From positions 124,001-188,000 of the forward strand of contig JAJUBI010000005.1 in NCBI GenBank assembly GCA_022419385.1: 64,000 bases of DNA. Reading direction: 5' to 3'. Under the pieces are notes generated by a model. It saw only the letters and a program-made list of their open reading frames with translations, was not told the DNA's origin and searched no databases. Positions 46,059-56,759 of this stretch are shown piece by piece (the first letter of the stretch is position 1; each line of letters opens with the position of its first letter). Made by a program: the position numbers and the translations under genes. The DNA comes from Paraconiothyrium sp. Pb-2020 (taxonomy: Eukaryota > Ascomycota > Dothideomycetes > Pleosporales > Didymosphaeriaceae).

Positions 46059-48877
46059 ATGGCGATATCGACCGAAGAGCATCTCAATCGGTTGCTTGAT
46101 CAACTGACACTTGCAGAGCAAGCTGCACTCGTCGCAGGAAAATCACAATGGCGTACTGCTGACATTCACAGGCTTGGTATACCCAGTCTGAAGGTACAAT
46201 ATATATAAACAGCTGAAGATAAGGTTTGCTGACACATAGTTAAGGTGTCTGATGGACCGTCCGGTGCGAGGGGCGAGACCTTCGGCGAGAATGTTCCTGC
46301 TGCCTTCCTGCCTAGTGGTGTCAGTATGGGTGCCACTTGGGATGAAAATTTGATGTATGAAATGGGGCAACTACTAGGAAATGAGGTATCATCCCGTCCA
46401 CAGTGATTATACTGTGCGAAACTAGAAAGTGCTGATCTGGTTAGTGCAAAACCAAATCGGCTTCGGTGAGCCTAGCGCCTACAATGTGCACTCACCGACA
46501 TCCTCTTGGCGGACGGAACTTCGAAAGCTATTCTGAGGACCCGTTCCTGACAGGCAAGCTCGCCGCCGCCCACGTTCGTGGAATACAAACTCAGAAGATA
46601 GGGGCAACACCGAAGCATTACGTTGGTAAGCATCCCCTTCGATTGCACACATTAGTTCAATCACTAATCAGACTACCTTGGATTAGCCAACGATCAGGAG
46701 ACCAAAAGGTTCCACTCTAATGCAATCATACCCGATAGGGCTCTGAGAGAAGTCTACCTTAAACCTTTCCAGACTGTCGTCCGAGAAGCAGACCCGTGGT
46801 GCATGATGACAGCATACAACAAGGTCAACGGATATATCACGTTGATATGTTCAGGCAGCTTCTGCATGGCATTGCTCGCATGGAATGGTCTTGGGAGGGT
46901 GTCTTTATAAGCGACTGGGGGGGCACCAACTCATGCATTGACTCCATCAATGCCGGACTGGATCTTGACATGCCAGGCCCCCCGCTACAGCGCACACCTG
47001 AAGCTATGGCAGACGCCATTGAAAGTGGTAACATCGATCGCGAACAACTTCATCGATCTGCCAGACGGATACTACGCTTGCTGCAACGTTGCAGGCGGTT
47101 TGAGGATGCGAACGATGGCCCAGAATACTGTGACGACACGCCTGAAAAGCGGGAGAGGCTAAGGCGCGCTGCTGCTTCAGGGATCGTTTTACTTAAAAAC
47201 GATAACAAAATCTTGCCGCTGAAGATACAACAACTCCAAAATGTTGCCGTTGTTGGACCCAACGCTGAGCGCGTGATAGCTGGTGGTGGTGGAAGCTCAT
47301 ACATCAAAGGACCATATTGGACGTCGGTCCTTACGTCGGTACAAGAGAGTATGGAGAAAGGATCAATCAATGTCCATGTTCACGTTGGCGCCATAATCAA
47401 TCGTTATCTTCCAACCCTGTCATTGCAACACGCACGAGCACCAGTCCAGGAAAAACCTGGAGCATCAATTGAGTGGTACAACCAACACAGCTTTGCAGAA
47501 AGTTCTTTCGTGGCTTCTACTCATATGTAAGCAGCAGATTCGAAGCATCTAAGTTCATGCTGACCTGTCTGCAGCGAAGATCTGTACTTTATATCCTTCA
47601 ACGATGCTCCTAAGGCTATAGATCCTGCTGCAAGTTTTGCATTTCGATTACGCACAATCCTTACACCAAAGACATCAGGACAACATAAAATATCTCTAGC
47701 AAGTATCGGACGTGCCAAATTGTACATTAATGGCGAGTTGGTCTTGGAGCAGTCGGGGGCATTTGGGGAGAAGGGCAGTATGTTCTTCACGTATGGCTCT
47801 GAGGAGGAGATTAAGACACACAAGTTCGTAGCGGGCTACGATTATAACATCACCGTCGAGTGCCTCTCTCACAACCGTCATCTCCAACCAGAGCTCGATG
47901 GCTGTCTGGACCCTATGGAGACCAACTTTCAAGGTGTACGTCTCGGTTACGAAGAGATTGATGACTCTGATCTCCCCTCTGCCGCCGCTAAAATGACCTC
48001 CGATAATGGCTGTGATACTGCGATCGTTGTTGTTGGTAGGGACAAGGAATGGGAGACTGAAGGCCAAGACATCCCGCTAATTGATTTACCAGGCGAACAG
48101 ACCCGTCTCATAGAACTTATGCGTTCAGTATGCAAGAAGGTCATTGTTGTAGTTCAAGCCGGAACCCCTGTACCGATGCTGCCCTGGCTCGACAGAGTCG
48201 ATGCCGTACTCTACTGCTGGTACCAAGGCCAAGAGCTCGGCAATGCAGCGGCTGATGTCTTGTTCGGAGATTTCAACCCGTCCGGCAGACTCCCAATTAC
48301 CTTCTCGCGTCGTCTCGAAGACTGCCCCGCGTACTCAAGCTTCCCAGGCGAGCAACTCAGCAGCTACTACTCCGAAGGTATACATGTGGGGTACCGATGT
48401 TGGGATCCGATGGGCACACAACCGCTATTCCCCATTGGTTTTGGGCTCTCCTACTCATCCTTCGATGTCGAAGATAGTAAATTAAGCCACAGCGTTTGGC
48501 CCCAAGATGGGAACTCTCTGGTCTTGTCTGCCACTGTCCGGAATGTATCGGAAGACATCGCGCTGGCTGGTCGCGAAACGGTTCTCGTGTGGTTCTGGCA
48601 GATTTCCAAACCTCGTCTTGTGAGACCGGTGAAGCAGATTTGTGGTTTCATCAAGACGCCGCTACTCGGCCCGGGCAAGGCATGCAAGATCAATGTCAAC
48701 ATTGATGCATATGGACTTGCGGTCTGGCATGCAGAGCGCACGGCTTGGGTAATCGATAGCGGGTCACGATTTGAGATTGCGATCAGCACAAGCAAGTTAA
48801 AAGGGTTACGAAGTGTAGGCCAGATTAAGGTCGAACAAGAGGTTTGCTACGTCCACAAGCTAGGCGATATCTGTTGA
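46059..48877 (+). pseudogene. GH3 beta-glucosidase with PA14 domain, broken by a 2-bp tandem duplication
   Basis: Five exons (introns 46194-46244, 46386-46444, 46626-46686, 47527-47574). Glycoside hydrolase 3: VSDGPSGARGE, APTMCTHRHPLGGRNFESYS, GATPKHYV, MMTAYNKVNG, and the nucleophile loop FISDWGGTNS. Then a GH3 C-terminal sandwich, a PA14 insert (DAPKAIDPAASFAFRLRTIL; AKLYINGELV), PFGFGLSYSSF-like IGFGLSYSSF and a fibronectin-like tail. At 46832-46837 the sequence has three AT units where two keep the frame (NKVNGYHVDMF), so translation runs out of frame into a stop within about 25 codons. With one AT removed, the exons total exactly 866 codons. No signal peptide, so the enzyme would be intracellular, hydrolysing imported glucosides. 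Confidence 0.82.
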
Positions 48878-49912
48878 TTCGAAGGTTTGCTGTAGCACAG
48901 TTTGCAGACCTGTTCGTTCGAAATTTGGGTCCTGGACTCAATTATGATCGCAACATCCGCAATTTCTTTGCAGAGTGAGATCGATTTCTAGTACTGCAGC
49001 CACTGCGCGAGGATTACGGGTTACTGTGCAGGATGAGCCTGGTCTGCTCGCAGAGTACGCCAACCAATGTCCTGTACTTACTCTCCACAGACTTCGTATC
49101 AAAATCCAGCGCACAATTGACGACCACGAACGGTGTCGTCCCATCAAAAGGCAACTATCACTGATGTGCCCTCTGCCTTACCAACGGTGTTCTCCCGTAC
49201 GTTGTGCTGTCAGATAAGGGCCTCATTCGCTTGTACTCAGAGCTTTCCGCTCTCGACTACGAGCCCCTGGTAAGGATGAAACAGATGGCACGGGATCCAG
49301 AGCGTGTTGGTCTTGCTACACAGGTGCTGCAGTATTTGCACATGGTTCGACCACCTGTCAAGGAGATTGTAGCTAACATCACCGCGAAGCTGTGGAGACA
49401 AAACAATCTCGCGAAGCGCAAGACCAGTTCGCTATTGAAGGCATGGAGGCCGACACCTCTGGTGGTAGCGATGAGTGGGGAAGGAGATGAGGTGAGAAAA
49501 GAGAAAACGAACAGGGTGGCCGAGGTGGAGGCGGCTACATGACAGAGGGGTACGTGACGGAGGGAGGAGTCTGTTTGTATCACAATTTCATACCCATATA
49601 TGTACCTTTTCGATCTGGGCGGGCATGCAGAAATTACACATCAGTTGCTTTCGGGGTACGAGGCATGGACGGAGCTCTACCTGGACGTATCAGCAACTTG
49701 GTCGTGCTGTCGGTTATCACCACACATGCGAAGTGAATACTACAGGTAGTTGCACCTGCCACAGGTGGGATATGACCACACATACTCAGATCTTATATCC
49801 TGCAATCCGAGTCGTTCACATCCTTGTCACGATGATGAAACAAATCGATAGAGGGACTATGAAAAGTAATCGCACACCGTTCCTCCCACACGATCATCCT
49901 CCCTGCTGTTTT
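48878..49912. other. Unassigned interval
   Basis: An open frame at 49204-49542 (plus; contains YEPLVRMKQMARDPERVGLA) and another at 48975-49217 have gene-like amino-acid content, but no known motif and no convincing start, splice or partner. No gene is called. Confidence 0.4.
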
Positions 49913-50388
49913 TCAAGCAAACAGCAGTTTCCCTCCCACCGCTGCGATGATCAACCCCGCCCCTACATGCCCCCACGCCTGCCTCCTGCCATGCTCCCTC
50001 ACCTCGCCCTGCAGCTCGCTCTCAGAATACCCACTCACCAGCCACACGTCCCGAACGCCACCACCACCCCCGAACCTAACGCAACGCCAAGACACTGCTT
50101 AATAACGTCCTGTTCCGCATGTTCCCTCTCGAGATACCACACGAGCGTAAGGCCGAGAACGCCCAGGCCAGAGCCGATGTTACGCACGCCGTAGGCACGG
50201 AGAAATGCATTTTGGAATGCGGAGGCTTGCGCTTGGGATAAGGGCGGGGGTATGAGGCCGAAACCTTTGATGACTCCGGAGGGGGAGGAGAGGGAGTAGA
50301 GTCCGCCGGCGAGGGCGGTGAGACCCAAGAGGCCTGCCAGGCCTGGGACGACGACGGGGCGGGGGTAGTAGTTTGAGATTTTTTGCAT
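49913..50388 (-). pseudogene. DUF4267-like small membrane protein with a 1-base frame break
   Basis: Small four-helix membrane protein resembling DUF4267. ATG 50388 starts MQKISNYYPRP, then helices VVPGLAGLLGLTALAGGLY and IGSGLGVLGLTLVWYLE, then CLGVALGSGVVVAFG. At about 50050-50052 the frame shifts within a G run (CCC on the plus strand). Continuing in the next frame gives DVWLVSGYSE and GAGLIIAAVGGKLLF, a good fourth helix, with stop at 49913. One added base gives 159 codons. Because the change sits in a homopolymer, a sequencing error is a realistic alternative. Function unknown. Confidence 0.6.
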
Positions 50389-50700
50389 TTTGGTTGTGAT
50401 TAAAGACTAAGCTACAAATGCTACCTTGAATTCTGCGACAGGCAGATAGGATGTGGTGGTGTGTCTGCTTAGTGAGGAAAGCACTCGAGGGGGTGATTAC
50501 ATCATTGGCTGCACTACCGTTCCCGCAACTACTTCACCACTAGCGGACCTCCAAACATCGCTAACAACGTACTCCATCAGCGAGCCCGACATATCACCGA
50601 ACCCGACAAAGATACCAAGATCCCACCTATCCCCCTTCAAACCACAATATTTCCACCAATTTACGCGTTATCATCGAAACACGAAGGTAGAGTATAGCTA

Positions 50701-51060
50701 GCTATTCAAGCTTATAATATTAATTACTTTTGTAACCGCCGAGCTGCTGCACTTGCATGTAACATTAAGTATCATACCCTCTCTAAACGTTCCCGCGGAG
50801 TATCTTTTCAAGCCAAAAAGCGCGTAAAGGGCTATAAGCTTACTCTATCTAAAGAGCAGACAGTGGTCCAAATTATTCTTGACCAGGGTCTAAGAGGATT
50901 TGCAGTCCGGCTGTGCGAAATGGCAGATATGGCAGATATATTGAATAAACTACTGGCTGTGAGCGGGCGCAAGCCAGCAAGCAGGTGCTGGCCAAGGATA
51001 TTCGTAACGCGCTCTGATGAGCTAAGAATGGCTTTCAGTCGAGCAAAAGGATCGCCTTAG
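50701..51060 (+). mobile_element. Remnant of a pogo/Tan1-type transposase (HTH/CENP-B-like N-terminus)
   Basis: An AT-rich open stretch without an ATG encodes NRRAAALACNIKYHTLSKRS, then LSKEQTVVQIILDQGLRGF and RLCEMADMADILNKLLA. This matches the psq plus CENP-B/HTH_Tnp_Tc5 arrangement at the start of fungal Tc1/pogo (Fot/Tan1-like) transposases. It stops at 51060, before the DDE domain. The rest of the element and terminal repeats are not seen. The many T/A-ending codons could reflect old RIP-type or general decay. Assignment is by motif order only. Confidence 0.6.
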
Positions 51061-52095
51061 GATGCAACAAGTATGTGTCTCCCTAATTTCTTCAGCTTCT
51101 CTTCAATGAAAGATGCGTACGCTAACGAGTATTGCTTCTTAAAAGAGAATAATTTTGCGGTCTTGCTCTTTATATAATTTTCGGGATGTCCCTCTTACTG
51201 CAAAATCTTCGCTTGAAGTTTCAACAAGTGGGAGATGGAGAACATAGAGAGGTTACATTGACGCTGTGTTTACGTGTAGGGTACACTGCCAGTACGAAGT
51301 ATAGAAAAGTGGACATGTGTCAGCATGCTTTTGTAATCTCGGACAGTGCCACGGTAGTAAAAGTAGGTCAACAAGAGGTGTTGCCACCTCTATCAGGGAG
51401 GATGACAGACCCGCACAGGCCGGAGGGTTGTGAATGTTTCGAGTTGTATGGACAATGGGGAGAGAGGGACGTGGAGAGCCCATGAGATCGCCACTTGAAG
51501 ATGCCACGGATACCTCCCTTGCTTAGCGCATTGTTTAATCTAATAAAGCAGCTGCTAAGAGTGGCGCGGGCTAATACCATGTGAGAGTGTTTGGGCAGAA
51601 GCCGAATTCGAGAAAGGCTGTATGAGTAGCCGCGCGCTCACTGCTCAGGCGTGTCTCACCCTCACCAATCACCCACTCCCGACTACGCTAATGTTCTCTC
51701 CCCCAACAGCAACACCCGCCAGGGTGCGATAATCACTGCGGCTCGATGACTCGATCACACATGTGCCGGGGGCTGCCGTTCGGGAGGGGCTGTCTTTCTA
51801 ACAATTGGTCGACATCCGCAGCACCCGCCGTGATTGCCCCATAACGAGCGCTAATATCATGCCAATGATTGGCCTTTATTCGAGGAGGTAGCGCTATGCT
51901 AAAGTCAAAAATAGCGCATGCCTCAGGCGGTACATGCCCCACCAAGACTAAATCTTGGCTGGAGCATCATCAATTCAAATGTAAGACAGCCTTCTTCATT
52001 ATCCTCACTTATCGCTCTTATCATTCATCACTTACTGTTACTTGAAAATCCACTTCTAAAGCTTTATTGTCTCTTCCTTTGAGTCGGTTGCCTAA
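51061..52095. other. Gene-free interval
   Basis: No gene recognised. A minus-strand open frame (51733-51945) has no motif. The right end is the promoter of the PigL_N gene. Confidence 0.45.
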
Positions 52096-53481
52096 ATGGC
52101 AGAGGTGATAGGTGTTACTTCTGGTCTTCTCACACTAGTGGCGTTTACTTTTCAGTCTAGTATATCGCTTTACCAAGTAGTCAAAGACTTCAAAACGACT
52201 AGGAAATCTATAGTCCAGCTTCGAGAAGAGCTAGAAGCCCTTAACGGGGTCCTAGAATCTCTTCAAGACGTCGTCGCCACCACCAGCACCGATCTTTCAG
52301 CACTTAAACTCCCTCTCCTACGATGCGGGAAGGGATGCGAGGAATTCAAAGAAGTGATCGTCAAATGTACGGCGCATTCCGGTGGCTCTAGGACCAGTTT
52401 TCGGGATTGGGCCAAGTTGACGTACATGGGGAATGATATCTCTGGATTTCAAGATATGTTGGCAGGGTACAAATCCACCATCAGCATTGCACTCGGTGAT
52501 GCTACATTGTGAGTATATTGTGTGATCTCTGCGAATAGGACTAAATCTGTATCGCGTAGGCGGACAACCACTGTGACTGTCGATATTCTCAATGAATATA
52601 AAGAAATGATCACGAAAACAACCACCAATCTCGAAGAGCACCTAGAAGATATCGACTATAAGTTACAGGAAATCTCTCTACAGGGCTCTGAAAATTCCCA
52701 GGACGATGTAGCTGAGCACGAGAAAATGATGGAGGAGAGAGACAGCACTAAGAAATGTCTTGACATCTGCGCCGAGGTCGCCGCACACATAGAGAAGGTT
52801 CAACCCACAGTCTTCGCAAGTACCTCTACAACCTCAGATGCCTATCGATCGCCAGTCGCTACACCTCTGGGTACTCCCTCAGCGCGAGATACCGCTACCA
52901 AAACCCTTGATACATGCAAAGAAAGTCTCATCGATACGACCGCTAGACTCCAAGCACGTCTCCTAGATATCGATGATCGACTACAACAACATCTCTCCTC
53001 CAAAGCGCCTATGCCATACGAACAGATAGCCGAGCGAGAAAGACTACAGGAGGAGAAAGACAGTAAAAAACAGATGTTGGCTATCTGTGCGCAGGCTCTT
53101 GAGCAAGCAGACAAAACGCGAACTAATTACTATGAGGATATTTGCTTGACTGATGATGCCCACAAAGTCATGGTCTCCACTGTTGGAGACCTTATTTCAG
53201 CTAAGCGCATCACTGCTGGGGCTAGATCAACGTTGTGGATCGGGCAGATGTCTGATGCTTCTCTACAGCAGCTCTCACGCGATCACGCCCGCACTACTCG
53301 CACGGTCGAACCTCCAAAAAGCGAATCTCCTACCAGGGAACTTGTTAAATCTCATGTGCAGTTTGAAGGCCGATATGGAACTGGACGCAAGCTTAGCCGT
53401 GAAAGCTCAACGGGGGCAGGAGCGGACCAACAGTCCACTGCAGAGATCGTTACGAGCGCCAGCCCCAGAAATTCTCCTTAA
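52096..53481 (+). CDS. PigL_N (NLR-like N-terminal) domain protein with duplicated coiled coil
   Basis: 444 residues, two exons (intron 52509-52559). The first about 135 residues match the fungal PigL_N/azaphilone-cluster-L N-terminal domain: MAEVIGVTSGLLTLVAFTFQ, then SLYQVVKDFKTTRKSIVQLR and LREELEALNGVLESLQDV. This domain also heads fungal NLR and cell-death proteins. Two related helical blocks follow: one from about NLEEHLEDIDYKLQEIS to EERDSTKKCLDICAEV, and one from about ARLQARLLDIDDRLQQHLS to EEKDSKKQMLAICAQA. The same order of features in both indicates an internal duplication. The C-terminal 90 residues are polar and probably disordered. No NACHT or enzymatic domain, so it may be a signalling adaptor or a truncated NLR. 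Exact role unknown. Confidence 0.75.
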
Positions 53482-54994
53482 TCAATTATGATGTGTAACT
53501 ATTTGTTTTATCCTACATCGCTTCATTACGTGCTAGTGCAATATATTTTATTATACTATACATCCTTACGTCGCCTATTCACACGGACCTAACGTCCTTA
53601 AGTGTAGGCAGGCATAAGATGAACAACGTATATATCTGCAGAAGTGTGTGTGGTGAGAAGTCTCGCGAGAAAGGGAAGAGAAAGAGTGGGTGATAGTCTG
53701 TTGACTGTAGTCCGTACACCTGAGTGGTACCTCCTATGTATGCCATCTGACTTCAGTTACGTGGCTACACTTAGAAGTAGAAAACACCTCGTCAATCGTA
53801 CTACAGCGGCCACGGTCACCGCGGCCTTCTAGTCTCTTTGTACGCTTTGCGCAACAAGCACTCGAAGGACGCTCAGTTGAAGCCCCGTCGACATACCTAC
53901 ACCACGTTCCGACGAAGGATGCGAGGCAGTGGGTACGCTTGCGGGTGCAACCGATGAGCTGCAGGCTCCAAGGCCTCTTTGGCTCTACTCGCCAAAGTAA
54001 ACGGCTTTCGGGACGCAGAGTGATTTTAGCCATAGCTTTTAAGACCTCAGAATCCAGAATCGGGGATGAGTACATTTTGAATAGTATTTTCCGCTTCCCA
54101 TTCGCTGACGGCCAACACGGGAGAACAAGGCACCGCCACACAGCGCTAAGTCACATGGCCAACAGTTGATCTTTATGAGCACTGATTCTACGACTATCTA
54201 CGATAGCTTACGTCCATCGCGACCGTCTTGATCGTGATGGCGTTTGGGAGTGGCTGGGAATGGCGTGAGTTCATCAAGCAACCGGTCAATGGTGGAGGCA
54301 ATGCTTTGAAAGAATGAGGCTTTCGTCCTCCATTCAAGGTGTAGCTAGGTGAAGTGTTCGCACTTGCAAACTGTTGCAAATTGCCTATAATCAGAGACTC
54401 ATTGAGTTGAATACCTTATGACGTAATTCTAGTCTCGAGCATCGGTGCAACTATGTGGTGGAGATACAGTACGATAGCACAATACTTCATATATATTTTG
54501 ACAATTCAGACAAAAGAATCTTCGACTTAGTCCCAGTTTGACACTAGCGAAGGGTTCATTGCAACTGAAAAAGTCAGGTGAAGGAATGTATGAAGAGGAG
54601 TTGAGAAAGTGCTACCTGAGGCTCATTTGATCACTAAACTCCCGATTGCACTTGGTCCCTCGGGTGCGTTATCTGGGGTCTATAACCGGCTCCTGTTACT
54701 ATAGGTGAGCCCGCTGAACTTTGCTGTACCCCTCGGCTTAAAGTTTACACTCATTACAAACTGTTACCAGTTATTAATCTGATCTTTGTTTGTGCTTTGC
54801 TTAGATTCCTCCGCTACATTCTTAACTCTAGCTTCTTTATATCTCACCCGAGAGCAAATCGTTTCAAGTATTCATAATGCGGAATATTCTTCTCCACACA
54901 TGCTCTAATCGTCTTAGCACCTATGTCTCCAAATTCCCTTGCCCACAATACTTCGCACTCATCCAGAGACTCCGGAGGTTGCTACCTCGGGCTT
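53482..54994. other. Gene-free interval
   Basis: No gene supported. A minus-strand open frame (53734-54141) lacks motifs. Confidence 0.4.
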
Positions 54995-56115
54995 TCAGTT
55001 ACCCACGCCGACGAGACGATGTTTTACAGGCCTACTTACTGCTTCGAACCCAGAACCTTGCCCCAAGCCTTTGCTTTCGAGAACCCTATCGTGGAACCCT
55101 TGATCCACTAGATAATGACTCTGCGCCATCTGTCGCTCATGCTGACCTTCCCACTGTAGCATCTCTGGTCGGAAGTCACAGCCGATAGCTTTGCAATAGA
55201 GTTTGAGGATGTGTGTGGGGTTTGTTACAAGAGCGTCCGACTCGACGACACATATGGAGCATGGAGTGTTCGTAGGTGCGCCATTTACCGTTGATGAGGA
55301 ACCTTCGGATGATTGTACACTTCCCGAAGGCCCGATCGCCGGTCCAATAATGCCAGAGGAGGTAAGGTAGTCGAACAAAGTTCGGAGTTCAACGTACCCG
55401 GCATCAATAGGACGGAAGCCGTACCAATGGGTTTTGTAACACATGGGTGGCTGTGAGAGTCGGTAGAGACTGGGAATACTCGCTCGGGGATGACGAATCA
55501 GAAATGTAAATTGGAATTGTTGCAGTACTGAACGTGGAAGGACTGTGGGATTGGATGGAAAAGACCTGAAAGGGCGGCGTTAGTCGTGGATCAAGCGCAA
55601 GCGTATTATTCAACAAACGGAGGATGCTTACTGGGGATCGCAGCACGGCTCTGCATTCGTTCTCAATGAGGGTGCGATTCGGGCGGCTGATCCATCTTGA
55701 GGGAAAAGCATCTTCGCCATGTCTTTGACAAAGACACGCTTCGAAGTATCCTACACTTAGATATCAGAGCAATCCTGGGCTGAGTACATTGTGTTTTTCA
55801 TCAGCAGAGCCTTTCGAATTATGCGACGACAGCCAATGTGAAATGCGTTGCGACTAGGAAAATGCCCCCAAATTACTGGAACTCCCGTGGGGAACAACAC
55901 ATCGGTTCTTACCTTGGGGTGGAAGATCTTGTCTATGGCCCACTTGAACGTTGCTTCCTCGAAACCCTTCCCTGCCTTTTCTCCTCCCTCTTCATTACTA
56001 TCGAATCTTTTGCCAAGTCGCTCAGGCCCATAGTAGAAAGGGTACTGAAAGATCTCAAGTTCACAGGTAAAGTCATCGGTGCGGGTAAAGAACGTCTTCT
56101 CGGAGCCTCAAGCGT
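54995..56115 (-). CDS. Sulfotransferase-like P-loop family protein, N-terminus not found
   Basis: Matches a fungal family of P-loop, sulfotransferase-like proteins. Exons read FFTRTDDF, then FYYGPERLGKRFD (about 56115-55920), RVFVKDMAKMLFP (about 55740-55630), SNPTVLPRSVLQQFQFTFLI followed by RHPRASIPSLYRLSQPP (about 55568-55440), and the open last exon with HWYGFRPIDAGYVELRTLFD and VVESDALVTNPTHILKLYC, stop at 54995. Splices between them use GTAAG donors and keep frame. The typical N-terminal P-loop exon (SHPR-like) should lie right of 56115, but I could not find it and a stop precedes the first exon in frame. The gene may be truncated or its first exon is small. Sulfate transfer is not proven for this family. 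Confidence 0.55.
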
Positions 56116-56759
56116 TAGCTATGTCTTGCCATGGAACGAACATGAAGGAGAAGAAGCAGGCTAAGGCTGTGGTCAAAATTGCAAGATGGAAATGTTTCAC
56201 TTGCCCTTTCAAAAGCAGTGGAACGCGACCGTGGATGTGTGACAAGGAATACGGGTTTCAGCGGCTGCATTATGCTTTGCGGTATATAGTAGTTCCGATT
56301 GATGGAACCTAGCTAGGCTACATCGCCGTCGAGCTTTCAACATGATATATACCAGCCATGAAAAAGAAACGGTATTTTATGCGGCTCTGTGCGGGTTTGA
56401 TATTCGTTTTTTTCACCATGAAATGTCGTGATATACATGGGCTATGAAGGCTCCCCCGATTGGCGTTGATCCGTGGTCTTGTCCCGACGCATAGTCCTTC
56501 AATATTGTGGCGCATGCATTCAATATGTGGACCATGTCCGGAACACGAGCGAAACCAGTGTAATGTTGCCTGATGACGTAGGTTAATCTTGACAAGGCTG
56601 AGGCTCTGACAATGACTGGCCTGCAGTGGCCGCATTTGGCAACTGCTCATCATCTGAACATTACTGACCAATGACTTGTCTTCATATGGCAGCTTATGGC
56701 AGAATCAATTGAGCTTATGATAGCAACGTGCATATAGCTGTATCTACATCTATCGCCCC
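56116..56759. other. Gene-free interval
   Basis: No coding exon recognised, apart from a possible missing first exon of the sulfotransferase-like gene. Confidence 0.4.

Noticed and set aside
49204..49542. Possible small gene (113 codons)
   Set aside because: No family motif, weak start context and no splice partner.
53734..54141. Minus-strand open frame of 135 codons
   Set aside because: Composition is not gene-like and no domain or neighbouring exon was found.
54709..54721. Resemblance to the start of 28S rRNA (GCCCGCTGAACTT)
   Set aside because: Only about 13 bases match and the flanks are unrelated, so it is most likely chance.
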